In this document: positions 16,510 through 24,229 of the stretch, one piece after another
How the letters are laid out: each line of letters begins with the position of its first letter
Position numbering within the stretch: position 1 is the first letter of the stretch
Source: Bacillota bacterium
GTDB taxonomy: Bacteria > Bacillota > Clostridia > Acetivibrionales > DSM-1351
Reading direction: 5' to 3'
DNA length: 43,574 bases
Assembly (NCBI GenBank): GCA_023416275.1
Contig: JAEZIB010000030.1
Span: 1 to 43,574, forward strand
Program-made: the position numbers and the translations under genes
Notes under the pieces: generated by a model
The model's database searches: none
The model's input: the letters and a program-made list of their open reading frames with translations, nothing else
What the model was told of the DNA's origin: nothing

Positions 16510-16752
16510 TGCATTATTGAGAGAGTCTTAAGAGAGAAAAACACCTGAGTTAAATTTGCATCATGTATGGACAGGCTGTAGCCACTTTTGCTAAACTATA
16601 GTACAGAAGGATATACATGGTAGAATGCTTTAGTCACAAGTAAAAAGATACTTGAACGAAACTGGTTTTTAGAAGAAAATTCACCTGAGCTTTGGGACTA
16701 TGCAAAGGAAATTATTGAGGCTTCTGTTAAGAGAAGGTTTTTGCGTATGTAA
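16510..16752 (+). pseudogene. Decayed 3' copy of the adjacent HD-hydrolase gene
   Basis: This segment aligns with 15091-15334, the last third of the HD gene, over its whole length including the stop codon. Shared blocks include CTAAACTATAGTACAGAAGG and CACCTGAGCTTTGGGA. Two glutamine codons have become TAG (ggctgCAGcca to ggctgTAGcca, and tggCAGaat to tggTAGaat), and the copy has no upstream coding half. It is therefore a truncated duplicate, separated from the parent by the DUF2935 gene, which was probably part of the same duplication or rearrangement. Confidence 0.88.
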
Positions 16753-16807
16753 TATTTTGCTCAATGTGTGAGAAACAAAAAATAATTTTAAAAGGTGGAG
16801 ATTGTAT

Positions 16808-17395
16808 ATGAAAATTTTATTTCAAGGGCGTGCAAGTTTAAGAATAGTTACTAATGCAGGAACAGTTGCTTATGTTGATCCGTATATGGGAGAAGGCTAC
16901 GACTTGCCTGCAGATATTATTTTAGTAACTCATCAACATGGTGATCACAATCAGATTGATTTGCCAAATAAGAAAAGTGATTGTTTGATATACCAGAACT
17001 TTGATGCTTTAAAGGATGGAAAGTACATGACTCTTAATTTTAAAGATTTACAAATAGAAGCTGTTCCATCATATAATAAAAATCATAGTAAGGAAGAGTG
17101 TGTCGGATATCTTATAACGGCAGAAAATAAGACATTATACATAGCAGGGGATACATCAAAAATACCTGAAATGGAAGAATTAGCTTCAAAAAACATAGAT
17201 TATGCTTTTTTACCTACTGACGGTTATTTCAATATGGATGTAGAAGAAGCGGCAGAATGTGCAAAGATAATTGCATGTAAGTATTGTATTCCTATACATA
17301 CCAGCCCTGATCAAATTTATAGTAAAGACACTGCAGAAAAATTTAATGCTGAAAATAGAATTTTAATGGATGTGAACCAAGAGATTGAGGTCTAA
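16808..17395 (+). CDS. MBL-fold metallo-hydrolase (UlaG-like)
   Basis: The 195-residue protein has the metallo-beta-lactamase fold landmarks: DPYMGEGYDLPADIILVTHQ, the zinc motif HQHGDHNQID, a LYIAGDTSKIPEM strand with the metal-bridging aspartate, and a terminal IPIHTSPDQ histidine. It is closest in layout to small UlaG-like hydrolases. Substrate is unknown. I start at the ATG at 16808, 7 nt after GGTGGAG; an in-frame TTG at 16802 would be too close to that site. A strong terminator follows 35 nt after the stop. Confidence 0.85.
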   Translation: MKILFQGRASLRIVTNAGTVAYVDPYMGEGYDLPADIILVTHQHGDHNQIDLPNKKSDCLIYQNFDALKDGKYMTLNFKDLQIEAVPSYNKNHSKEECVGYLITAENKTLYIAGDTSKIPEMEELASKNIDYAFLPTDGYFNMDVEEAAECAKIIACKYCIPIHTSPDQIYSKDTAEKFNAENRILMDVNQEIEV

Positions 17396-17430
17396 TTTAT
17401 ATAAGTTTATTTATACTTAAAAACATATAA

Positions 17431-17467
17431 ACGATATTCTGTCAAACGATAGAATGTCGTTTTTTTG
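17431..17467 (+). terminator. Intrinsic terminator of the MBL-fold gene
   Basis: ACGATATTCTGTC (17431-17443) pairs with GATAGAATGTCGT (17448-17460) with two wobbles, loop AAAC, followed by an unbroken run of T. Textbook intrinsic terminator 35 nt after the stop codon. Confidence 0.88.
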
Positions 17468-17688
17468 ATGTAAGAGTGTTTTAAAAGGTTGTGGCATGTT
17501 TTTTGGAGATATAGGAATTTATATGTTCAGGAGAGTTAAAAAGTAGCGATAATTTTAACAACAAACAACTTGAAATGTACACTAATAATTACCAAACAAA
17601 CAGTGTAGTAAAGTCGCAAAATGACGAAAAAAGCCGAGAAAAAGCGCAATAAAATCAAAAATCGACAATTTAATAGAGAAATATACAT

Positions 17689-17717
17689 TTTACAGCCTCT
17701 AAAATTTGTGATATTAT
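17689..17717 (+). promoter_or_regulatory. Sigma-A-type promoter in the 17468-18361 gap
   Basis: TTTACA (17689-17694), 17-nt spacer, TATTAT (17712-17717). It reads into about 260 nt that hold a decayed small ORF and end at the strong terminator at 17982-18028, so it may drive a small transcript. The rest of the gap (18029-18361) shows nothing I can identify. Confidence 0.5.
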
Positions 17718-17850
17718 ATAGCTACAGTAAGATAATATTTACCTCCTAGTAAATAATAAACTTACCTGATTGATGTATCTACAGACTGCATAAAAAACCT
17801 AGCAACTGGGAAAGTTAATCTGGAAAGTAAAATTTAAAAGGTTTGCAGCA

Positions 17851-18001
17851 ATGTTTGCGCTTATATATGCAGTAAGTTATGTACTTATTAACACAATAAA
17901 ATTTGAAGTTTCTATGTAGCAAAAGTCGTAGTTATAGTTGCCTAAGCATTTGTAATTTCATTTACAGCATTAATTGCCTACAAAAGCAACAGGTCCTTAT
18001 G
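17851..18001 (+). pseudogene. Probable relic of a small two-TM membrane protein
   Basis: From the ATG at 17851 the frame reads MFALIYAVSYVLINTIKFEV and stops at 17917. Moving one base, from 17916 the second frame reads VAKVVVIVA, one stop, then AFVISFTALIAYKSN up to 18001. Together they look like two hydrophobic helices of one small protein broken by a frameshift and a nonsense codon. The reading is interpretive because hydrophobic codons are frequent in AT-rich DNA. Confidence 0.35.
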
Positions 18002-18028
18002 AGAAATCATAAGGACTTGTTGCTTTTA
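17982..18028 (+). terminator. Long perfect terminator hairpin
   Basis: AAAAGCAACAGGTCCTTATGA pairs with TCATAAGGACTTGTTGCTTTT (20 of 21 Watson-Crick plus one wobble) around a GAAA loop. The flanking A and T runs make it usable in both directions. It closes the transcript expected from the promoter at 17689. Confidence 0.85.
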
Positions 18029-18361
18029 ATGTCATTTTATAATAGTATTTATATGAGTTCGATGTGATACAAAACAATTGAGATGGTGTTATAAACTGAA
18101 TAGAAGGAACAGAAAGAGGTTTGGAAATAGCTTTATACTCTTATTTTATCACGACAGTTTGGTTATTTTAGTTTAAGAAGATAGGATATATGATAGCTTG
18201 ATTTAAATTATATAAAAATTTATAATTTAGATAAGTCTAAATCTATTATACTGAAAAGAAAAAAGTAATTGTAGTGGTACAAATCACTTATTTGAGGTTA
18301 ATACATAACAAGTTATAAGCTATTAATTAAATAAAAAACCGCGTATATAGGGAGAAAATGT

Positions 18362-19066
18362 ATGTGCACAAGCTTTGTTCATAGAGGTAATGACATATTA
18401 GTTGCGATGAATTTTGATAACAATGGTAGGAAGTATGGAATCAACACGAAGGATCCAAAACAGTTTAATGTATTTGTAAATACTGAAACTGGAAATATTA
18501 CTTCTTTTGGAGTTAACAGTGATAGCATATTTATTAATCATTTATTGGTTGACTCAAATGGAAAGGGATTATATAAAAGACCTAGTAAATATGTAAATCA
18601 CACATCGAAGCTTGTAAAAGAAATTCTAAATGGTACAATTCCATCATCTGATATTGGAGATTATCTGGAAAGAGTAGAAATTGTGAATGTTCCTAACTAT
18701 AGTGTTCATAATATGATTTGTGATAATTACGGTAATGTGTGGGTAACTGAACCAGGTAGAGGAGTAATACATAGTCCTGTTCAGGAGGCAGCCTATTTCA
18801 CTTTAACTAATTTTTCATTGTGCGATTATAAGGCCACAGGGTTACTGGAGGGTTCTGGTGTTGATAGATACAAAATAACAGAAGATTTGTTATCTAAAAC
18901 TAAGGATTTAAATGTAAATGATGCGTTTAAAATACTTGAAGCAGCAGTGCAAAAAGATGGTGAATGGATTACTGACTTTTCAATGGTTTATTCTCACCAG
19001 GAAAAGACTGTTTATTATTGCTTTGAGCGTGATTTTAATGACATACTTAAATACTCGTTTGTTTAA
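18362..19066 (+). CDS. Ntn-hydrolase family protein (choloylglycine/penicillin V acylase-like)
   Basis: The 234-residue protein starts MCTSF, with Cys2 in position to become the N-terminal nucleophile after removal of Met. It continues DILVAMNFDNNGRKYG, and has a central YSVHNMICDNYGNVWVTEPG and a late DFSMVYSHQEKTVYYCFE. This is the layout of the linear-amide C-N hydrolases (penicillin V acylase, bile salt hydrolase and acyl-transferase relatives). It is shorter than true bile salt hydrolases (about 320 residues), so a small acylase acting on an N-acyl compound is more likely. The gene stands alone, with ATG about 6 nt after AGGGAG. Confidence 0.75.
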   Translation: MCTSFVHRGNDILVAMNFDNNGRKYGINTKDPKQFNVFVNTETGNITSFGVNSDSIFINHLLVDSNGKGLYKRPSKYVNHTSKLVKEILNGTIPSSDIGDYLERVEIVNVPNYSVHNMICDNYGNVWVTEPGRGVIHSPVQEAAYFTLTNFSLCDYKATGLLEGSGVDRYKITEDLLSKTKDLNVNDAFKILEAAVQKDGEWITDFSMVYSHQEKTVYYCFERDFNDILKYSFV

Positions 19067-19185
19067 ATATAGGGTTATTTTAGGGAAATAATTATGTCAC
19101 GGAAAATTATTAATATTGTTCATAATTTGAAAGTGGCTATAGTAATATAATTAAATTAAAGCTATGAGATGAAATAGAGGGCTAT

Positions 19186-19635
19186 ATGGATATTAGAAAA
19201 GTGAAATTAAGTGATATTGATATGTTAGTGGAAAATCGACTAGAGTTTATAAATTCAATTAGAATAATTGATGATAAAGAAGCGTTTAAAAGACATACAA
19301 AAGAATATTTTCAAAAACATATAGAAGACCATTCCATAATTTCTTTTATAGCGTTGGATAATGGAATAATAGTTTCATCATGTATTTTATGCATATACCA
19401 GACTTTACCAACTCCTTGCTGTTTGAGTGGAAAGGCAGGACTTTTGTTAAATGTATATACACTTAAGGATTATAGGCGTAATGGACTGGCGTATAATCTG
19501 TTATCACGACTTATTGAAGAGGCAAAAGGCTTGGGTATAGGGAAAATACAGTTAGAGTATACAGACGATGGCTATCAGCTATATAAAAAACTGGGATTTG
19601 AAGAATTGCACAGAGAGATGGTACTAAAACTATAA
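19186..19635 (+). CDS. GNAT family N-acetyltransferase
   Basis: The 149-residue single GNAT domain has N-terminal MDIRKVKLSDIDMLVENR, a central LLLNVYTLKDYRRNGLAYNLLSRL, whose RRNGLA corresponds to the acetyl-CoA-binding loop, and the C-terminal LEYTDDGYQLYKKLGFEEL. The acceptor is unknown. It is a stand-alone gene in the same orientation as its neighbours. Confidence 0.85.
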   Translation: MDIRKVKLSDIDMLVENRLEFINSIRIIDDKEAFKRHTKEYFQKHIEDHSIISFIALDNGIIVSSCILCIYQTLPTPCCLSGKAGLLLNVYTLKDYRRNGLAYNLLSRLIEEAKGLGIGKIQLEYTDDGYQLYKKLGFEELHREMVLKL

Positions 19636-19795
19636 TAGTTTAATAATTAACCCTGATATAGCATTTACTCTATTTCTCAAATGAAAATCTTGAGCACCGC
19701 TGTGTGAAGCTTGATTCATTTATTCTAACAAATTAGCAAGGTCTATTGTGACCTCGAATTTAGACATAAGTGAAACTTATACTAAGGAGAATATT

Positions 19796-20641
19796 GTGAA
19801 TAAGAAAAGAAAAACTTATGTGTATCTTATATGCTTTGGAATATTGGCATTACTAACAATTTGTGCTTTTTTCAATGGGCTAGTAGTCAATACACACAAA
19901 CTAACTACTGATAAATTACATAAAAAGGATTCAATAAGAATAGTATTAATTACTGATTTACATAGCCATATATATGGGAAGAATCAATCAAAACTTGTGT
20001 CGCTGATAAAAAAACAAAAGCCTGATATTATAGCATTAGCAGGCGATATAGTAGATGATGTGGCACCAATTGAGGGGGCAAAACAGTTTTTAATAGGTAT
20101 AAAAGGGCTGGCTCCAACATATTATGTGTCTGGGAACCATGAATATTGGTCTAATGACATAAAAAATATTAAAGCTTTATTAAAAAAATACAATGTAAAC
20201 GTACTTGAAAATAATTACCAAAGTATAAGTATTAGAAATTCCAATTTAATTATTTGCGGTGTTGATGATCCCGAAGTGATGAGATATGAAAACAATAACT
20301 CCAACTATAGAGAGGAAATATATAACTCTTTTTTAGAATTAAAGGATAAGCCTCAATACAAAATACTACTAGCTCATCGACCTGAACTAATAGAACTGTA
20401 CAAAGAGAGCAGTTTTGATTTGGTATTATCAGGACATGCACATGGTGGCCAGGTTAGGATTCCATTGATACTAAACGGACTTTTAGCTCCGAACCAAGGA
20501 TGGTTTCCTAAATATGCCGGTGGTAAATACCAGCATGATTCGTTAATACACATAGTAAGCAGGGGACTTTCCTATAACCCTAGATTACCACGTATATTTA
20601 ATCCTCCAGAAGTAGTTGTTATAGATGTTGAAGGAGAATAA
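19796..20641 (+). CDS. Membrane-anchored metallophosphoesterase (YkoQ/YaeI-like)
   Basis: A 281-residue protein with one N-terminal anchor helix (TYVYLICFGILALLTICAFF), then a calcineurin-like phosphoesterase domain facing outward. All metal motifs are visible: DLHSH, GDIVDD, GNHEYW, LAHRPE and GHAHGGQ. Relatives act on membrane or wall phosphodiesters or lipid-linked pyrophosphates. The frame is open from a GTG at 19748, but I choose the GTG at 19796, 6 nt after AAGGAG, which gives a normal signal anchor with positively charged NKKRK. Confidence 0.85.
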   Translation: MNKKRKTYVYLICFGILALLTICAFFNGLVVNTHKLTTDKLHKKDSIRIVLITDLHSHIYGKNQSKLVSLIKKQKPDIIALAGDIVDDVAPIEGAKQFLIGIKGLAPTYYVSGNHEYWSNDIKNIKALLKKYNVNVLENNYQSISIRNSNLIICGVDDPEVMRYENNNSNYREEIYNSFLELKDKPQYKILLAHRPELIELYKESSFDLVLSGHAHGGQVRIPLILNGLLAPNQGWFPKYAGGKYQHDSLIHIVSRGLSYNPRLPRIFNPPEVVVIDVEGE

Positions 20642-20815
20642 TTGATGCTAAATTTCTTCAATTATTTTGGTGACAAACTTCTTTAAGTTTCCAGTACCGA
20701 TAGATTTTATGTGCGAAAGTCGATTTAATAGGCTAATATAGGCTTTGTTCTATGATTATAGAAATAATATTTCCTAGCTGGTTGTTAGAGATTAAAGTTT
20801 ATTTACTTAGAATAT

Positions 20816-20898
20816 AAATAGTATCCTAAAATAGCAAAACTAAATTAATATATTTACAAATACTTACAATTGTGATAGAATATGTAAGGATACTATTT
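20816..20898 (+). other. Long-range inverted repeat in the 20642-21284 gap
   Basis: AAATAGTATCCT (20816-20827) is perfectly complementary to AGGATACTATTT (20887-20898), which is followed by TTT. The 59-nt intervening stretch contains a smaller CTTAC/GTAAG pair. It could be a structured 3' end or the arms of a small mobile repeat; no coding potential was found in this gap. Confidence 0.4.
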
Positions 20899-20921
20899 TT
20901 TACTTCCTGATATTATTTTTT

Positions 20922-20966
20922 AAAATAGAGATAATAAGATTGTAGACTTATTACCTCTATTTTTCT
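20922..20966 (+). terminator. Hairpin, possible bidirectional terminator
   Basis: AAAATAGAGATAATAAG (20922-20938) faces CTTATTACCTCTATTTT (20947-20963), with one A-C mismatch on the plus strand that becomes a G-U pair on the minus strand. The plus strand ends in TTTTT. Confidence 0.45.
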
Positions 20967-21049
20967 GTGAATTCTTAGATAGCCATTTAAACTATATTGC
21001 TTCATAGTGCAATTCATTAAATTTTATTTTAACCATTAAAAATTATAAC

Positions 21050-21105
21050 GAGGCAAGAAAAGGCACCAACTTATAAGTGGGGGGGACTGCTTTCATTTTC
21101 TTGTT
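21050..21105. repeat. Dispersed hairpin repeat, copy 1 (IS200/IS605-end-like)
   Basis: Begins GAGGCAAGAAAA, followed by a CCAACTTATAAGTGG palindrome and a T-rich tail. The same 12-base start, an equivalent palindrome and a similar tail occur at 35849-35904. Palindrome-bearing ends of this style are typical of IS200/IS605-type elements, but no transposase or TnpB gene is near. Confidence 0.5.
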
Positions 21106-21179
21106 TTAAAATTGTAGGTTTCATACTTAATAATTGAGAGTCTTAATATTTTCTTAAATTTAATTCAGAATGTTAAACT

Positions 21180-21207
21180 TTGGCAAAATTATATGTTATA
21201 CTATAAA
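21180..21207 (+). promoter_or_regulatory. Sigma-A-type promoter of the GNAT gene at 21321
   Basis: TTGGCA (21180-21185), 16-nt spacer, TATAAA (21202-21207), about 110 nt upstream of the start codon. Confidence 0.5.
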
Positions 21208-21320
21208 AAATATAGAAGGAAATGGTTGTTCAAAATGTTTTAATAGACTTAGAATAAACAAAATTAATATAGTTACACAAAAAAGTGAAAGTGAATAAGT
21301 ACTATAAGGAGGATGAGGAA

Positions 21321-21821
21321 ATGTTAAGATTAAGGCCATATAAAAAAAGTGATGCAAAGTACCTGTTAAATTGGATTACTGATGAAAAAGTATTCTCAAT
21401 GTGGAGTGCAAATAAGTTTCAGTATCCACTGACAGAGGCTCAGCTAGAAAAATATAAAGAGAAATTTGAGAATGATGAAAACGGATGGATAACAACAGCT
21501 ATAGATGAAAAAGGGACACCAGTGGGCCACTTTTTTATGATAGCGGTTGACTATGCAAAGGGAAGTGTACATATGGGGTTCATTGTTGTAGACCCAGATA
21601 TTCGTGGAAAGGGTTATGGAAAAGAAATGCTTGAGCTTGCAATTAAATATGCTTTTGAAATATTGAAATTATCACGTATTACATTGAATGTATTTGATAC
21701 CAACCCTTCTGCTCATAATTGCTATAAAAGAGTTGGTTTTGTTGATGAAAACTATATTGAAAAGAATTTTCCTTATAAAGATGAATTGTGGGGAACTTAC
21801 TATATGGCAATTGAAAAGTAA
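21321..21821 (+). CDS. GNAT acetyltransferase, RimL-like
   Basis: The 166-residue protein starts MLRLRPYKKSDAKYLLNWI and contains HMGFIVVDPDIRGKGYGKEM, with RGKGYGKEM as the acetyl-CoA-binding loop, and NVFDTNPSAHNCYKRVGF near the C-terminus. It is a typical amine/peptide N-acetyltransferase with unknown acceptor. I take the ATG at 21321, preceded by AAGGAGG; the frame is open from 21285. A promoter-like sequence lies at 21180-21207. Confidence 0.88.
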   Translation: MLRLRPYKKSDAKYLLNWITDEKVFSMWSANKFQYPLTEAQLEKYKEKFENDENGWITTAIDEKGTPVGHFFMIAVDYAKGSVHMGFIVVDPDIRGKGYGKEMLELAIKYAFEILKLSRITLNVFDTNPSAHNCYKRVGFVDENYIEKNFPYKDELWGTYYMAIEK

Positions 21822-21835
21822 TTTAAGAGGTAGCT

Positions 21836-21952
21836 ATGAGACGAATGCTTTTTTACTCTTTACCGTACAAATTCCTATATCACAAGCAATTATGGCAACA
21901 AGCCATTGATAAGTTTTTCGCAATTATGGACTATAGTGAAAAGGTAAATTAA
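21836..21952 (+). CDS. Possible small protein or gene remnant, 38 aa
   Basis: An ORF begins 14 nt after the GNAT stop with AGAGG 5 nt before its ATG. The product starts MRRMLFYSLPYKFLYHKQLW and ends MDYSEKVN. The composition is aromatic and basic, with no recognised domain. It may be a short translated leader or the relic of a longer gene. Weak support. Confidence 0.3.
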   Translation: MRRMLFYSLPYKFLYHKQLWQQAIDKFFAIMDYSEKVN

Positions 21953-22027
21953 TTTTTCAAATTAGATGTTATTTACTCAATAAAATTTACATTATAGATA
22001 GAGTAGATTTTAGGGAGTGATGACATC

Positions 22028-23458
22028 GTGATAACAAGCGCATTAGCAGACAAAAACGTAGAACAGCATTCAAACAGGTATATACAAAACAAGGCATCAG
22101 TTTCCAAGAAAACTGCCTCAAATCAAGCTGCCTCAGCAGTTGATGTGAAGGCCATTACTGAGAAACTTCTATCTAATCCAGATTCCGTATCACGTAATGA
22201 ATTTATGCGGTTTCAAAGTGTTGTTGGATATAGGCAGGCCATGAATCTGATGGATGAGGGGAAAAGGCGAAAAAGGAAAGAGAGCGTTGATAATACAAAG
22301 AAACAGACTAATACTCCTTCAATACAGAAATTGCAACAAAGCAGTGCTATTAAACCCACTGCTGCAAAAAAAACAAATCCAGCTCAAGCTACATCTGTTA
22401 TTCAAGATGTAATACAAAGCAAAGCAAAAGGTGGATTAAAGGAAGAAAGCACAGTACAGCCTAAAAAAACTCATCAAATACCTGAAAAGGTTATTTCTAA
22501 GAGTAAACAAGAAGAGACTAATATTACACCAGACGCTGTCCTAGATACAATGCAGAATGTTATAGATATAGTGGGATTTGTCCCTGGTATCGGTGATATT
22601 GCAGATGGAGTTAATACTGGTATATATTTAATAAGAAAAAGATGGATGGATGCAGTGTTTTCTGGAATAGCTTTAATTCCTGCATTGGGTTCTGTTATAG
22701 CTACACCTATGAAAGCTATATCAAAGGCTGCAGGAAATATAAAGCTGGTCAAAGAAGCTATTGAGTTATTGTCAAAAACCTTTGGAGGAGTAAAAAAAGT
22801 TGCTTCAAAGCTGGATTCCATTTTAATAACCTTTAAAGGTCTTCTTCGCAAGCTGCCTGGAGTAATAGATTCTATTGCAGATAACAGCTTGCTAAAAAAG
22901 ATATTGCATAATAATGATATTAGAGCAATACGTCTATTTGCAAAAAGCATGAGACTTGGAATTGAGGCACTGTGCAAAAAGGCTGAGGAGATTTTTGCCT
23001 TGGTTAAAAAGCCATTTACTAAGAGTGTTCCTGAGATTAAAGCTAAACATGCAGTAAGCAATGCTAAACAGGCACAAAGCGTACTAGACGGAATTGACCC
23101 TAAGTACTTTAACAGCAATAGTAGATTTGGGGGAGGCTTCTATGTGGGTTCAGACGGCAAGACAATAGTTGCCGAGCTTGCAGAACATGGGAATACGGCT
23201 AAATATGCTATTAGCTATGATTTAAATCTAGGAGGACAAAAGGTTCTAGACTTGACAAAGCCAGATGTTGCAGTTAAATGGAACTTTATTCAGGATATGA
23301 CATCAACCAGAGAATGTCAGAAAATTGGTGAATTAGCTGAAAAGCAGGGCTATACGGTTATTAAATTTAAATCATATAGAGGAAGCGGAATCAACTATGT
23401 AATTTTTGATAACTTTAAAAAGATATTATCAGCCAGAAATGTTACGCCCATTGATTAA
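22028..23458 (+). CDS. Polymorphic toxin with pre-toxin TG-like region and C-terminal toxin domain
   Basis: The 476-residue protein has three parts. The N-terminal ~170 residues are Lys/Gln/Ser-rich and disordered. They include LLSNPDSVSRNEFMRFQSVVG followed by YRQAMNLM, which resembles the 'LQ..VGNRA' element of effectors loaded into extracellular contractile injection systems. Residues 170-225 (DTMQNVIDIVGFVPGIGDIADG ... FSGIALIPALGSV) match the pre-toxin TG-like hydrophobic region common in polymorphic toxins. The C-terminal 130 residues (from about KQAQSVLDG; FGGGFYVGSDGKTIVAELAE; GSGINYVIFDNFKKIL) form a compact domain that looks like an ADP-ribosyltransferase/RES-type fold, which I cannot confirm. 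Start is GTG at 22028 after GGGAG. No signal peptide, LXG or WXG motif is seen. Confidence 0.7.
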   Translation: MITSALADKNVEQHSNRYIQNKASVSKKTASNQAASAVDVKAITEKLLSNPDSVSRNEFMRFQSVVGYRQAMNLMDEGKRRKRKESVDNTKKQTNTPSIQKLQQSSAIKPTAAKKTNPAQATSVIQDVIQSKAKGGLKEESTVQPKKTHQIPEKVISKSKQEETNITPDAVLDTMQNVIDIVGFVPGIGDIADGVNTGIYLIRKRWMDAVFSGIALIPALGSVIATPMKAISKAAGNIKLVKEAIELLSKTFGGVKKVASKLDSILITFKGLLRKLPGVIDSIADNSLLKKILHNNDIRAIRLFAKSMRLGIEALCKKAEEIFALVKKPFTKSVPEIKAKHAVSNAKQAQSVLDGIDPKYFNSNSRFGGGFYVGSDGKTIVAELAEHGNTAKYAISYDLNLGGQKVLDLTKPDVAVKWNFIQDMTSTRECQKIGELAEKQGYTVIKFKSYRGSGINYVIFDNFKKILSARNVTPID

Positions 23459-23578
23459 TTAGATAACTCAGTGCAAGCATATGGTTTTAATAGGGCAAAA
23501 ATGAGGAGTTTACTTTTGATTTCAAATAAGCTTTTATTTGGCGAAGTTGGGTTGTGTCAATAAAAAAGAGGGAGGTTC

Positions 23579-24121
23579 ATGCAGGTACTTTATCTGAGTT
23601 TTGTACCTAGGCATGGAAGAATTATTTCTATGAATAAGAATATTATAGCTGTAAGAGTTAGAAAAGAGGATGCATTGTGTAAACATTGTGGTAAGAAAAA
23701 ATCCTTTTATTATTTATCAGATTATTCATATGGAGAAAGATTGGTTATGACAAAGGATTTTAGGTGTTATGCATATGCCAATTTTATTGAAGATACGGCC
23801 TTTGAAGAGCTGGAGAAATATATCAAATTAATTTTAGAATGTCATAATATTACATTATCCGAAAAATTACTGGCTAAATGTATAAATGACTTATTTGGAA
23901 TTACGTGCGATGACATTAAAAATCAACCAGTTGATACTGCTAGCAGAGATGATAAGTGTTTGTTCTGCGGAAATAGTGATTTTGGACAGAATGTTTCAGA
24001 ATCAATTGAAAATATTGAGATGCCAGTTGTAACACATATTGTATGGGACAGGCTTAATGAAGATGAGAAAATTAGTTTAATTAAAAAGGAATTAAAAAAG
24101 CAGAATTATATTGCTGAATAG
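23579..24121 (+). CDS. Cys4 zinc-site protein, candidate immunity partner of the toxin
   Basis: No family is recognised. The 180-residue soluble protein carries two CxxC pairs, CKHCGKKKSF near residue 35 and CLFCGNSDF near residue 130, which probably share one zinc ion. Between them is a helical stretch. The position 120 nt after the toxin, the size and the lack of an enzyme motif are what one expects of an immunity protein, but this is inference from context. The ATG at 23579 is only 3 nt after GGGAGG, so the internal ATG at 23630 is an alternative start. Confidence 0.5.
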   Translation: MQVLYLSFVPRHGRIISMNKNIIAVRVRKEDALCKHCGKKKSFYYLSDYSYGERLVMTKDFRCYAYANFIEDTAFEELEKYIKLILECHNITLSEKLLAKCINDLFGITCDDIKNQPVDTASRDDKCLFCGNSDFGQNVSESIENIEMPVVTHIVWDRLNEDEKISLIKKELKKQNYIAE

Positions 24122-24155
24122 TAACGAATTATTAAAATGTATTTCAAAAAAAACA

Positions 24156-24185
24156 TTGCAATGTATGCAGCATAAAAGGTATATT
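24156..24185 (+). promoter_or_regulatory. Sigma-A-type promoter of the helicase pair
   Basis: TTGCAA (24156-24161), 18-nt spacer, TATATT (24180-24185), 44 nt upstream of the ATG of the first helicase gene. Confidence 0.5.
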
Positions 24186-24229
24186 ATTAGTAAACAAATG
24201 TTCGGTTTATTAAATGTACAAGGAATGCT

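Noticed and set aside
17719..17850. Possible riboswitch (cyclic-di-GMP-like) in the leader of the decayed ORF
   Set aside because: AAACCT/AGGTTT pairing and an AACTGG segment are present, but the conserved GEMM core bases are not.
22474..23118. Long minus-strand open frame opposite the toxin gene
   Set aside because: No ribosome binding site and low-complexity hydrophobic composition; the plus-strand toxin has coherent domains and explains the region.
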